Assembly (NCBI RefSeq): GCF_037113415.1
Contig: NZ_CP146608.1
Location: forward strand, 310,001-374,000
DNA length: 64,000 nucleotides
Origin: Devosia sp. XK-2
GTDB lineage: Bacteria; Pseudomonadota; Alphaproteobacteria; Rhizobiales; Devosiaceae
Direction of reading: 5' to 3'
The position numbers were made by a program, and so were the translations under genes. Below, piece by piece: positions 8,821-17,226 of the stretch. Positions within the stretch are counted from its first letter, which is position 1, and each line of letters starts with the position of its first letter. The notes beneath the pieces are model-generated. The model worked only from the letters and a program-made list of their open reading frames with translations. It was not told the origin of the DNA and did no database searches.

Positions 8821-9657
8821 GTGAACTCGATCCCCACTTACGCTCTTTATGGCGAAACCGACGGTGAGGCCCGGCAGGACTGGCTGCATTGGGAAACCAT
8901 TCAGGCCCGCAGCCGTCTGCACGATTATCGCATAGCGCCGCATCGCCATGAGCAGTTCTTTCAACTGCTCCATCTCACCGATGGGCTGGCCGAGATGACC
9001 CTGGACGGGGATGTCCATGAGCTTCTGCCCGGCAATGTGGTGCTGGTGCCGGCGGGCGCGGTGCATGGCTACGTCTTCAGCACCGATGTGCGCGGGGTCG
9101 TGGTGACATTGATGGAGCGCGATATTGTCGGGCTGGGCCTGCCCAGGCCCGATGCCGGGGTGATGCCGCGCGATAGCGAGGAGGTTGCCGCTGCGCTCGG
9201 CCGGCTGATCGCCGAGGCGGACCGGCCCGGGCCGGGGCACGATGTGGCCATGCGCGCGCACCTGACGCTGTTGATGATTGCCTTGCGACGCGCGGGGCCC
9301 GACGCCGCCCCGGCCGGAGACAGCGGGCGCGGCGCGCAATTGATGACGCGTTTTCGCGACCTAGTCGAACAACGCTATCGGCAGTCCCGGCGCGTGACCG
9401 AATATGCAGATGCCGTGGGCATCAGCCATACCCATCTCAACCGCCTGTGTCGCGAACGGTTGGGATGTTCGGCACTGGCGGTGATCGAACAACGCCTGGC
9501 CAATGAGGCGCGGCGCCACCTCTTGTTTTCGACGCTCTCGATCAAGCAGATCGGCGCCGAACTCGGCTATGACGATCCGGGCTATTTTTCGCGCTTTATC
9601 AGCCGCATGTTCGGCTTGCCGCCCGCTCGGCTGCGCGAGCGCATGCGGCAGCGCTAG
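8821..9657 (+). CDS. pobR: AraC-family activator of pobA
   Basis: PobR activates pobA in response to 4-hydroxybenzoate. The protein has a cupin-like effector domain in its N-terminal part (HRHEQFFQLLHL and PGNVVLVPAGAVHGY) and a double helix-turn-helix AraC domain at the C-terminus (about the last 95 residues; AVGISHTHLNRLCRE and IGAELGYDDPGYFSRFI). I chose GTG 8821, giving VNSIPTYALYG and 278 residues, because similarity begins there and a promoter-like sequence covers the extra 12 codons. An ATG at 8785 would extend it. The stop TAG lies inside a repeat end (CTAGGGC, 9654). Confidence 0.85.
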   Translation: MNSIPTYALYGETDGEARQDWLHWETIQARSRLHDYRIAPHRHEQFFQLLHLTDGLAEMTLDGDVHELLPGNVVLVPAGAVHGYVFSTDVRGVVVTLMERDIVGLGLPRPDAGVMPRDSEEVAAALGRLIAEADRPGPGHDVAMRAHLTLLMIALRRAGPDAAPAGDSGRGAQLMTRFRDLVEQRYRQSRRVTEYADAVGISHTHLNRLCRERLGCSALAVIEQRLANEARRHLLFSTLSIKQIGAELGYDDPGYFSRFISRMFGLPPARLRERMRQR

Positions 9658-9717
9658 GGCCTTTTTGCCGCGCTTTTGAGCCGCAAAATCCTTGCCGCTT
9701 TCGCTCCAAATGCCTTA
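9654..9717. repeat. Dispersed palindromic element between pobR and pcaQ stops
   Basis: The element begins CTAGGGC and ends GCCTTAG. Reversed, its core (GAAAGCGGCAAGGATTTTGC and AAAGCGCGGCAAAAA) matches the element at 45386-45452. It fills the gap exactly: its left end contains the pobR TAG and its right end the pcaQ TAA. Confidence 0.65.
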
Positions 9718-10650
9718 GTGGCCGGCCAATCGGAGGCCTTCGGCCACCTTGCGCACCGACTGCATCAGGCCGGCAGTGGCCAGCGATGTGGGGGTGTCGG
9801 TGCGGGTGGTAAAGCCCACCGGTCCCAATGTTTCATCCATATCCACCGGCAATGTCGTCAGCGAACCATCGGCCATATCGTCGGCGACCACGCCTTCGGA
9901 AATGATCCAGATGGCGTCGGTCTGGCGCACATAAGAGCGGCCAAAGGCGTTGGAAACCGTCTCGATCTCGTCGCGCAGGCGGGTGACGCCATGGGCGAGC
10001 AGAATGCGCTCGACCACGGGCCTGATCACCGAATCGGGGGTCGGCATCAGCGTTTGATAATCTTCGATCAGCCGCAGGTTGAATTCGGGTTCGTTCAGAA
10101 CCGGGTGCCCGGGGCGCACGGCCAGCACCACGCGCTCGGAATAGAGATGTTCAAAGCTCAGCCCCACCATGGCATTTGGCTCGGCCATGCGGCCAATGAC
10201 CAGGTCCACATCGCCCGTGCGAAGCAGGGACAGCAAAAAACCGTTTGGGCCGGTAATGATGCGCGTGGTGATGCCCGCATTCTCCCTGGTAAAGGCCTGC
10301 ACCGCATGGGGCAGCATGCGGGCCGATACGGTCGGCAGCGCCCCCACCCGGACCATGGCGGTGTCATGGGTGCCGCGGGCGGCGTCTATTCCCTGGCGCA
10401 GCGCGGCAATGCTGGTCGAGGCATAGCGGAAAAACACCTCGCCGAAGGCGGTCAGCACCAGGCGACGCCGGCTGCGGTCGAACAATTGCCCGCCCAGCAG
10501 AGCCTCCAGCTCCTGAATGGTCTTGGTGGCTGCCGGCTGGCTGATATTGAGCGCATCGGCTGCGCCGGCCATGGAGCGGAGCCGGGCCACTTCCAGAAAG
10601 CAGGCAATGTGCCGGAGGCGGATTCGAGGGTCGATGATGCGCTGTGACAT
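9715..10650 (-). CDS. pcaQ: LysR-family regulator of the protocatechuate genes
   Basis: This 311-residue LysR-type protein has an N-terminal winged helix-turn-helix (about 10-68; AGAADALNISQPAATKTIQELE) and a periplasmic-binding-like effector domain (about 95-300). PcaQ of rhizobia activates pcaDCHGB in response to beta-carboxy-cis,cis-muconate. Its divergent position against pcaD, with a matching PcaQ box at 10714-10729 in the shared 147-base gap, makes the assignment strong. The start ATG 10650 has only a weak ribosome site. Confidence 0.9.
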   Translation of the reverse strand: MSQRIIDPRIRLRHIACFLEVARLRSMAGAADALNISQPAATKTIQELEALLGGQLFDRSRRRLVLTAFGEVFFRYASTSIAALRQGIDAARGTHDTAMVRVGALPTVSARMLPHAVQAFTRENAGITTRIITGPNGFLLSLLRTGDVDLVIGRMAEPNAMVGLSFEHLYSERVVLAVRPGHPVLNEPEFNLRLIEDYQTLMPTPDSVIRPVVERILLAHGVTRLRDEIETVSNAFGRSYVRQTDAIWIISEGVVADDMADGSLTTLPVDMDETLGPVGFTTRTDTPTSLATAGLMQSVRKVAEGLRLAGH

Positions 10651-10713
10651 TACATTCCCGGTTATGCCAATTGCGGTTTTGATCCCAAAATGTCGGGCTA
10701 TCTTTCCTGAGCG

Positions 10714-10729
10714 ATAATCCTGAAGTTAT
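10714..10729. promoter_or_regulatory. PcaQ box
   Basis: ATAATC-CTGA-AGTTAT matches the published rhizobial PcaQ consensus ATAACC-N4-GGTTAT at 10 of 12 positions, as I recall it. It is centred about 76 bases before the pcaD start, in the activating position expected for a LysR protein. A second ATAACC lies on the minus strand close to the pcaQ start. Confidence 0.7.
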
Positions 10730-10797
10730 GGGTTGAGACGGACATATCATTTTACAGGCGTCTTGGCAGTCCCTTAAATCAGCGCCAAGAGGAAGCC

Positions 10798-11589
10798 ATG
10801 TCTTTTGTTCGTATCAACGGAACCTTGCTGCATTACCGTCTGGCGGGGCCGGCCGGCGCGCCGGCCTTGGTCTTCATCAATTCCCTCGGCACCGATGCGC
10901 GTATCTGGGATGCGGTGATCGAGGCCTTCAGCACCCGCTATCTTTGCCTCTCCTATGACAAGCGCGGGCATGGGCTCAGCGATGCGCCGGAGGGCGATTA
11001 TGGCCTCGACGACCATATGGCAGACCTGGCCGGCCTGCTCGATCACGCCGGTATCGCCCGGGCGGTTTTTGTCGGCGTCTCCATAGGTGGGCTGATCGCC
11101 CAGGGTTTGGCGCTGCGCGCACCTGAGCGGGTCGCCGGCCTGGTGCTGTGCTGCACTGCCCCGCGCATGGGGGATGCCGCCATGTGGGCCGACCGGATCG
11201 CTGTGGTGGGCAGCAGGGGCATGGTTCCCCTGGCCGATCCCGTCATGGAGCGCTGGTTCAGCCCCGCATTCCGCGCTGCTCGCCCGGACGAACTGGCCGG
11301 CTGGCGCAACCTCTTCCTGCGCACCGATCCCCAGGGCTATGCGCGAACCTGCGCGACCTTGCGCGACACCGATCTTAGCGCCGAAATCGGCCAGATTCGC
11401 GCGCCGACCCTGGTCGTTGCCGGAGACGCCGATCAGGCCGCGCCGGTCGAGCTGGTGCGCAATTGCACCGCCATTCCCGGCTCTCATCTCGAAATTCTAC
11501 ATGGCGCCGGCCACATCCCGTCCATTGAACAGCCGGGCCAATTGGCCGGATTGATCCAGAATTTTCTTAAGGAGGCCGACCATGGCTGA
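10798..11589 (+). CDS. pcaD: 3-oxoadipate enol-lactonase
   Basis: PcaD hydrolyses beta-ketoadipate enol-lactone to beta-ketoadipate. The 263-residue alpha/beta hydrolase has the nucleophile elbow GVSIG (S95), an acid around D210 in AGDADQ and the catalytic histidine H239 in GAGHIP. An AGAGGA ribosome site precedes the ATG. It is the first gene of pcaDCHGB, reads away from pcaQ and overlaps pcaC by eight bases. Confidence 0.93.
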   Translation: MSFVRINGTLLHYRLAGPAGAPALVFINSLGTDARIWDAVIEAFSTRYLCLSYDKRGHGLSDAPEGDYGLDDHMADLAGLLDHAGIARAVFVGVSIGGLIAQGLALRAPERVAGLVLCCTAPRMGDAAMWADRIAVVGSRGMVPLADPVMERWFSPAFRAARPDELAGWRNLFLRTDPQGYARTCATLRDTDLSAEIGQIRAPTLVVAGDADQAAPVELVRNCTAIPGSHLEILHGAGHIPSIEQPGQLAGLIQNFLKEADHG

Positions 11590-11971
11590 GACGTCATTGT
11601 TCGATCGCGGCATGGCGACCCGACGCGCGGTACTGGGTGACGGTCATGTCGACAAGGCCAATGCGTCAACGACCGGGTTCGATGACGCTTTCCAGACCTT
11701 CATTACGGAGGGCGCCTGGGGCTCGGTCTGGTCACGGCCGGGGCTGAGCAAGCGGGAACGGTCGATGATCACCCTGGCCCTGCTGGCCGGGCTGGGGCAT
11801 GAGGAGGAATTCGCCATGCATGTTCGCGCTACGGTCAATACCGGTGCCAGCCAAGAGGATATCAGGGAACTGTTGCTCCATGTGGCGGTCTATGCCGGTG
11901 TGCCGGCGGCCAACAGCGCCTATAAGATTGCCAAACACGAATTGGCCAAACGCCAGGAGGCAGCGCAATGA
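11582..11971 (+). CDS. pcaC: 4-carboxymuconolactone decarboxylase
   Basis: PcaC decarboxylates gamma-carboxymuconolactone to the enol-lactone used by PcaD. At 129 residues it is the normal length of a stand-alone enzyme; some bacteria fuse it to PcaD. The CMD core runs through the middle (LLAGLGHEEEFAMHVRA, then LLLHVAVYAGVPAAN). The start overlaps the pcaD end and the stop overlaps pcaH (ATGA), so the reading frames are translationally coupled. Confidence 0.93.
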   Translation: MAETSLFDRGMATRRAVLGDGHVDKANASTTGFDDAFQTFITEGAWGSVWSRPGLSKRERSMITLALLAGLGHEEEFAMHVRATVNTGASQEDIRELLLHVAVYAGVPAANSAYKIAKHELAKRQEAAQ

Positions 11972-12714
11972 GCGGTATCATTCTGCCCGGCGCCGACGGC
12001 ATGTTGTTCCAGCGCGACCGCGACTGGCATCCACCCGCTGATACGCCCGGATATAAATCCACTACCTTCCGCGCGCCCAGGCATAGCCTGCTGGCTCTGG
12101 GGCCCACCAGGTCGGAAATGACCGGCCCCACCTTCGGCCACGAAAAGCTGGGCCCGCTCGATAATGATCTGATCCGCAATTTCAGCCAGGATGGCACCGA
12201 CGCCATCGGCCAGCGGATGATTGTTTATGGTCAGGTGCTGGACGAAAATGCCCGCCCCGTGCCCAATACGCTGGTCGAATATTGGCAGGCCAATGCCGGC
12301 GGCCGCTATCGTCACAAAAAGGAAGGCTATCTGGCGGCGCTCGATCCCAATTTTGGTGGCTTTGGGCGCTCGATTACCGATGAAAACGGCTTTTACCACT
12401 TCCGCACCATCAAGCCCGGCGCCTATCCCTGGCCCAATAATGGCAATGACTGGCGTCCGGCCCATATTCATTTCTCGGTCTTCGGCCATGCCTTTGCGCA
12501 GCGCCTGATCACCCAGATGTATTTCGAGGGCGACCCGATGATCTGGCAGTGTCCTATCGTCTCGACCATTCCCGACAAGGCCGCCATCGACCAGCTCATT
12601 GCCCGGCTCGACCGCCTCAATACCACCCCCATGGATGCCCTGTGCTATCGCTTCGATATCGTGCTGCGCGGGCGCCGCTCGACCATGTTTGAAAACAAGC
12701 TGGAGGGGAACTGA
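11968..12714 (+). CDS. pcaH: Protocatechuate 3,4-dioxygenase beta subunit
   Basis: PcaH carries the Fe(III) of the intradiol dioxygenase that cleaves protocatechuate to beta-carboxy-cis,cis-muconate. All four iron ligands can be read in the 248-residue protein: Y114 (GGRYRH), Y153 (GAYPW), H166 and H168 (PAHIHFS). An N-terminal extension (1-70) typical of beta subunits is present. It overlaps pcaC by four bases and pcaG by one base (TGATG). Confidence 0.96.
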   Translation: MSGIILPGADGMLFQRDRDWHPPADTPGYKSTTFRAPRHSLLALGPTRSEMTGPTFGHEKLGPLDNDLIRNFSQDGTDAIGQRMIVYGQVLDENARPVPNTLVEYWQANAGGRYRHKKEGYLAALDPNFGGFGRSITDENGFYHFRTIKPGAYPWPNNGNDWRPAHIHFSVFGHAFAQRLITQMYFEGDPMIWQCPIVSTIPDKAAIDQLIARLDRLNTTPMDALCYRFDIVLRGRRSTMFENKLEGN

Positions 12715-13325
12715 TGCTGCATCCCACCCCGACCCTGAAGGAAACGCCGTCCCAGACTGCTGGGCCCTATGTCCATATCGGCATGACGCCCAATTTCTGC
12801 GGCATTACCGGGGTGATCCAGGCCGATCTGGGTAAGACCATGATCAATGGCGCGGTCCAAGGCGAGCGGATCGATGTCGTGATCCGCGTTTTCGATGGCG
12901 CTGGCGTCCCCCTTGCCGACGGCGTGGTGGAAATCTGGCAGGCCGATGCCGGCGGCAATTTCGCCGTTGCCACCGCCCCCGGTTCCAATGCTGTCCCGGC
13001 CTTTACCGGCTGGGGGCGCCAGGCGCTGAGCGAAGCCGGCGAGGCCGTGTTTGAAACCATCAAACCCGGCCCCGTGCCCGGCCCCGATGGCAAGCCCATG
13101 GCGCCGCATATCGCGCTCTGGATCGTGGCTCGCGGCATTAATATCGGCCTGCAGACCCGGCTCTATTTCGAGGACGAAGCCGAGGCCAATGCCACCGATT
13201 TCGTGCTCAACAAAATCATGGACAAGCGCCGCCGCGAGACGCTGATCGCCCGGCGTGACGGGTCGACCTATAGGCTCGACATCCATCTGCAGGGCGACAA
13301 GGAAACCGTGTTTTTCGATATGTGA
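12714..13325 (+). CDS. pcaG: Protocatechuate 3,4-dioxygenase alpha subunit
   Basis: The alpha subunit has the same fold as PcaH but no iron; the tyrosine and histidine ligand positions are replaced (GGNFAVA, APHIALW). It completes the substrate pocket in the alpha-beta protomer. The 203-residue length is normal. It begins TQTAGPYVHIG-like (SQTAGPYVHIG, about residues 12-22), as usual for PcaG. A repeat-rich gap of 316 bases separates it from pcaB. Confidence 0.95.
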   Translation: MLHPTPTLKETPSQTAGPYVHIGMTPNFCGITGVIQADLGKTMINGAVQGERIDVVIRVFDGAGVPLADGVVEIWQADAGGNFAVATAPGSNAVPAFTGWGRQALSEAGEAVFETIKPGPVPGPDGKPMAPHIALWIVARGINIGLQTRLYFEDEAEANATDFVLNKIMDKRRRETLIARRDGSTYRLDIHLQGDKETVFFDM

Positions 13326-13344
13326 GGGGACGCCCTGACTTCCT

Positions 13345-13600
13345 GGACGCTCGGCTCCTTATCACCCTCCCCCTTGAGGGGAGGGTAGTGAAGCTGGGTG
13401 CGCAGCACGCTAGCGAAACTAGGGTGGGGGTGTCAGCGCTTCGGACAGGTGCCGATGCGTATCGCAGCCGCGACACCTCCACCCCAGCGCCGCTAAGGTC
13501 CTTTCGGACCTAAGCTCTGCTTGCCCTCCCCTCAAGGGGGAGGGTGACGATGAACTCGAACGCCGTGCGCCTGCGCCCCTTTCTTCAGGAGGAGGCCGAT
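13345..13600. repeat. REP-type element between pcaG and pcaB
   Basis: The gap of 316 bases (13326-13641) has no gene. CCCTCCCCCTTGAGGGGAGGG lies near 13368 and its inverse near 13530. Between the conserved ends sit different small hairpins: one around GCGCAGCACGCTAGC (about 13401-13420), the other TAGGTCC-like, TAAGGTCCTTTCGGACCTA at about 13494-13512. The pca transcript must run through this element if pcaB is in the same operon. Confidence 0.65.
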
Positions 13601-13641
13601 GGGGGTGGCGAAGCGCAACGCAGCAAGGCTAATCTAAACCC

Positions 13642-14670
13642 ATGACCCTCCTTTCCGCCCTCGCCGGTGATCCGGAAGTCGAAGCCCTGCTGTCCGACGC
13701 GGCCCAGCTCACGGCCATGCTGGCTTTCGAGCGGGCATTGGCCGAGGCCAGCGCCGAAACCGGTTTCATTACTGAGGCGGCGGCGAACGCGGTCGCATTG
13801 GCGCTGGATGGCTATGAGCCAGACTGGCGCGGGCTCGAAGCCGGCATGGCGCGGGACGGCGTCGTCGTGCCGGCATTGGTGAAACAATTGCGCGGCCGGG
13901 TCGCTGAGCCCCACCGCACGGCCCTACACAAAGGCGCCACCAGCCAGGATGTCATCGACACAGCACTGATGCTGCAACTTGCTCGTATCTTCGATATTTA
14001 CGAGACCCGCCTGGCGGCGCTAATCGACAGCCTCACGTCGCTCGGCGCCGCCCACGGGAACGACGAGCTCATGGCGCATACCCGCATGCAGGTGGCGCTG
14101 CCCACCACATGGGGCGCGAAATTTACCTCTTGGGCCGAGCCGCTGCAGCGCCACCTGCGCGCCCTCAGCGCCATGCGGCGGAGCCTGCTGGTCATTCAGC
14201 TCGGCGGGCCGGTGGGCGATCGCGGCAGTTTCGAGGGGCACGGCGATGCCATTGCCGCGGCCATGGCCAAGCGTCTGGACCTGGGGCTGGCGACGCCCTG
14301 GCAGGCCCAGCGCGATCCCATTGTGGCTCTTGGCAACCTCCTGGCCCTGATCACCGGCTCTATTGGCAAGATCGGCACGGATGTGGCGCTTCTGGCGCAA
14401 AATGAAGTTGGCGCCGTCCGGCTCGCGGGTGGCGGCGGTTCCTCTGCCATGGCCCACAAGTCCAACCCGGTCAATGCCGAGGTTCTGGTGGCCCTGGCGC
14501 GCTACAATGCTGGCTTGTCCGGCACTCTGGCTCAGGCCCTGGTGCATGAGAACGAACGCTCCGGCGCCGCCTGGACGCTGGAATGGTTGAGCCTTCCGCC
14601 CATGCTGGTCGCGGCCGGCGCGAGCCTGCGCCTGGCCGATGATTTGCTCGGGCAATTGCGGTTCGACTAG
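13642..14670 (+). CDS. pcaB: 3-carboxy-cis,cis-muconate cycloisomerase
   Basis: PcaB lactonises beta-carboxymuconate to gamma-carboxymuconolactone. It belongs to the fumarase/aspartase superfamily; the signature GSSAMAHKSNPVNAE (about residues 266-280) and the region HKGATSQDVIDTAL are clear. At 342 residues it lacks the C-terminal domain of longer (about 450 residue) homologues, but this short form is usual in rhizobia. The gene is last in the pcaDCHGB order. Upstream is a repeat element rather than a clean intercistronic spacer. Confidence 0.93.
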   Translation: MTLLSALAGDPEVEALLSDAAQLTAMLAFERALAEASAETGFITEAAANAVALALDGYEPDWRGLEAGMARDGVVVPALVKQLRGRVAEPHRTALHKGATSQDVIDTALMLQLARIFDIYETRLAALIDSLTSLGAAHGNDELMAHTRMQVALPTTWGAKFTSWAEPLQRHLRALSAMRRSLLVIQLGGPVGDRGSFEGHGDAIAAAMAKRLDLGLATPWQAQRDPIVALGNLLALITGSIGKIGTDVALLAQNEVGAVRLAGGGGSSAMAHKSNPVNAEVLVALARYNAGLSGTLAQALVHENERSGAAWTLEWLSLPPMLVAAGASLRLADDLLGQLRFD

Positions 14671-14677
14671 TGCATCC

Positions 14678-14737
14678 GGTTATTGAAAAGACCGAAATAC
14701 TGGTCCCTTGGCCCCAATATGCACTCACACAATAACC
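14678..14737. promoter_or_regulatory. Widely spaced inverted repeat before pcaIJ
   Basis: GGTTATTG (14678-14685) and CAATAACC (14730-14737) are perfect inverted arms 44 bases apart in the gap between pcaB and pcaI. They resemble PcaQ half-sites (ATAACC) and could be an operator for a separate pcaIJ promoter. Confidence 0.3.
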
Positions 14738-14833
14738 TGTGGGATATGGAGCGAGCTCTGCATTTCATTTCCGTTGCGGACCGCACAATGTCATTAGAGG
14801 CCCGTGCCCCAGTCTCGGGAAGGGAATAGCCAA

Positions 14834-15556
14834 ATGGACAAGACGTTGCCCGATCTCGCCACGGCCGTGGCCGGCATTGACGATGGCATGGTGGTGATGG
14901 TGGGCGGCTTTGGCGGCTCGGGCGCGCCGATTGAGCTCATTCATGCGCTGATCGACCGCTACAAGGCCAGTGGCAGCCCGAAGAATCTGACAGTCGTCAA
15001 CAATAATGCCGGCAATGGCCGCATCGGCATTGCGGCGATGATCGATGCCGGCATGGTCGCCAAGATGATCTGCTCGTTTCCGCGCTCCGCCGATCCGCGC
15101 GCCTTTACCGAGAAATACCTGGCCGGCGAAATCGGCCTGGAACTGGTGCCGCAGGGCACCCTGGCCGAACGCATCCGCGCCGGTGGCGCCGGTATCCCCG
15201 CCTTCTATACCCCGGCCAGCTATGGCACCGATGTCGCCAAGGGCAAGCCGGTCGCCGAATTCGATGGCAAGCATTATGTGCAGGAGCGCTGGCTCAAGGC
15301 CGATGTGGCGCTTCTCAAGGCCGAACTGGCCGATACGCTGGGCAATCTCACTTTTCGCAAGGCGGCGCGAAACTTCTCGCCGCTCATGGCCGCCGCGGCG
15401 GCCAGGACCATCGTGCAGGCGACCAAAATCGTTCAGCCCGGCGAGATCGATCCTGAACATGTGGTGACCCCCGGCATCTTCGTCGATGTCCTTGTCGAGG
15501 TCAGCGACCCCAAACAGGAAGAAGCGCTGATGCGCCAGGGAGTGGCCTACGCATGA
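14834..15556 (+). CDS. pcaI: 3-oxoadipate CoA-transferase subunit A
   Basis: PcaI with PcaJ moves CoA from succinyl-CoA to beta-ketoadipate. The 240-residue subunit shows the family-I CoA-transferase start GGFGGSGAPIELIHAL (about residues 24-39) and conserved GGAGIPAFYTP. I chose ATG 14834 (MDKTLPDL) because it begins the conserved sequence and follows GGAAGGGAA; a frame extension of ten codons is possible. The stop overlaps pcaJ by four bases. Confidence 0.93.
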   Translation: MDKTLPDLATAVAGIDDGMVVMVGGFGGSGAPIELIHALIDRYKASGSPKNLTVVNNNAGNGRIGIAAMIDAGMVAKMICSFPRSADPRAFTEKYLAGEIGLELVPQGTLAERIRAGGAGIPAFYTPASYGTDVAKGKPVAEFDGKHYVQERWLKADVALLKAELADTLGNLTFRKAARNFSPLMAAAAARTIVQATKIVQPGEIDPEHVVTPGIFVDVLVEVSDPKQEEALMRQGVAYA

Positions 15557-16224
15557 CCAGCAAGCTTTCCAACGCCCAGATCGCCTGGCGCGCCGCGCAG
15601 GACATCGAGGATGGTGCCTATGTCAATCTGGGCATCGGCTTTCCCGAAATGGTGGCCAAGTTCCAGCCGCCGGGCAAACAGGCCATCTTCCACACCGAAA
15701 ACGGTGTCCTCAATTTTGGCGAGGCACCCGCCGAGGGTGAGGAGGATTGGGACCTCATCAATGCCGGCAAGAAGGCGATTACCCTGCGCCCCGGCGCGGC
15801 CTTCTTCCATCATGCCGACAGCTTTGCCATGGTGCGCGGTGGGCATCTGGATGTGGCGATCCTGGGCACTTATGAAGTGGCCGAAAATGGCGATCTGGCC
15901 AATTGGTCGACCGGCCCCAAGGGCGTGCCGGCTGTTGGCGGGGCCATGGACCTGGTGCATGGCGCCAAGCGCGTCGCCGTCATTACCGATCACGTCACCA
16001 AGGAAGGCAAGCCCAAACTGGTCAAGCGCTGCACCTTGCCGCTGACCGGGGTTGGCTGCGTCACCCGCGTCTATACCAGCCTGGCGGTTCTCGACATCGA
16101 GAATGAACGCTTCGTGCTGCGCGAAAAGCTGCCCACGATGAGTGTCGCCGAATTGCAGGCTGTGACCGGCGCCGAACTGGTCCTGCCCGATACTATCGCG
16201 GACCTGGTGGCGCCCGAACTCTAG
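15553..16224 (+). CDS. pcaJ: 3-oxoadipate CoA-transferase subunit B
   Basis: The 223-residue catalytic subunit contains the active-site glutamate in FHTENGVLNFG (about residue 54) and the typical region GIGFPEMVAKF before it. The product, beta-ketoadipyl-CoA, would be thiolysed by PcaF, which is not encoded nearby. The next gene starts 87 bases later with its own hairpin-bounded leader, so pcaJ probably ends this transcript. Confidence 0.93.
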   Translation: MTSKLSNAQIAWRAAQDIEDGAYVNLGIGFPEMVAKFQPPGKQAIFHTENGVLNFGEAPAEGEEDWDLINAGKKAITLRPGAAFFHHADSFAMVRGGHLDVAILGTYEVAENGDLANWSTGPKGVPAVGGAMDLVHGAKRVAVITDHVTKEGKPKLVKRCTLPLTGVGCVTRVYTSLAVLDIENERFVLREKLPTMSVAELQAVTGAELVLPDTIADLVAPEL

Positions 16225-16286
16225 ACCTGCCCGATCCGCAAAGAGAGTGGTGCCGGTGCTTGATCGCGCCGGCGCAACCGGACTAA

Positions 16287-16311
16287 ATGCCGGGCAAAAA
16301 GGGCCCGGCAT
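16287..16311 (+). promoter_or_regulatory. Hairpin ending at the start codon of the ROK kinase
   Basis: ATGCCGGGC (16287-16295) and GCCCGGCAT (16303-16311) form a perfect 9-bp stem whose 3' arm touches ATG 16312. The only ribosome-binding sequence, AAAAAGGG, lies in or at the edge of the loop. It may regulate translation or be the pcaIJ terminator. Confidence 0.5.
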
Positions 16312-17226
16312 ATGATCACCTGTTTCGATATCGGCGGAACCACCATCAAGGGCGCCATCGCGTCAGGCCCTGACGCGATAGAGGCGCTGGGGCGCGTGCC
16401 CACCCCGCGCGACGATTTCGAGGCCTTCGCCAATGCCATTGCCGGGCTGATCGACAAGGGAGGCGCCTCCGCGGGCAGCCCGATCGCCATTTCCGTGACC
16501 GGTGTGGTCGATCCTGAAACCGGCCGGACCACGGTTGCCAATATTCCCTGCATCGATGGCCGCGACCTCGCGGGCGATCTCGGCGCCATTCTGGGGCGCA
16601 AGGTCTTGGTCGCCAATGATGCCGATTGCTTTGCGCTGGCCGAAGCCTTTGCCGGCGCCGGGCGCGGCCATCGCGTGGTCTTTGGCGCCATTCTGGGAAC
16701 CGGCGTGGGTGGCGGCATCGTCGCCGATGGCCGGCTGTTCCGGGGCGGGGGCGGGCTCTCGGGCGAATGGGGCCATGGCACAGCCGTCGCCACAAAGGTC
16801 AGCGTGCCGCCCTTCGATATCCCCCATTTCCCCTGTGGCTGCGGCCAAGCGGGCTGTGTCGACACGATAGGCGGCGCCCGTGGCATCGAGCGCCTGCATA
16901 AGCTGCTGCACGGTCTCGACCGGCCCAGCACCGACATCGTTACCGCTTGGCAGGCGGGCGATCCCGCCGCTACGCAAACCGTGGATATCTATGTGGAACT
17001 GGTGAGCATACCTCTGGCATTGACCGTCAATATCATCGGCCCCGACATCATTCCGGTCGGCGGTGGGCTGGGCAATGCGCATGACCTCGTCGCCCGGCTT
17101 GATAGTGCGGTGCGCAAGCGTATCCTGCGCAAGATTGACCGGCCGCTTGTCGTCCCGGCGCATCTGACGGTGGATGCGGGCCTGATCGGCGCGGCGGGCC
17201 TGGCCTGGTCGGAGGGCGTGGCATGA
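16312..17226 (+). CDS. ROK-family sugar kinase
   Basis: A 304-residue member of the ROK group (repressor, ORF, kinase) that has lost the DNA-binding part and so should be a cytoplasmic sugar or aminosugar kinase. DIGGTTIKGAI (5-15) is the phosphate loop, GTGVGGGIV (about 127-135) the second one, and H172, C175, C177 and C182 form the structural zinc site of ROK kinases. The stop overlaps cutC (ATGA). The substrate cannot be read; glucose, GlcNAc or ManNAc are usual for the family. Confidence 0.85.
   Translation: MITCFDIGGTTIKGAIASGPDAIEALGRVPTPRDDFEAFANAIAGLIDKGGASAGSPIAISVTGVVDPETGRTTVANIPCIDGRDLAGDLGAILGRKVLVANDADCFALAEAFAGAGRGHRVVFGAILGTGVGGGIVADGRLFRGGGGLSGEWGHGTAVATKVSVPPFDIPHFPCGCGQAGCVDTIGGARGIERLHKLLHGLDRPSTDIVTAWQAGDPAATQTVDIYVELVSIPLALTVNIIGPDIIPVGGGLGNAHDLVARLDSAVRKRILRKIDRPLVVPAHLTVDAGLIGAAGLAWSEGVA

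Noticed and set aside
13642..14670. pcaB as a truncated gene
   Set aside because: The 342-residue form ends naturally after the fumarase signature and matches the short PcaB of related rhizobia as known to me; no frameshift is visible downstream.
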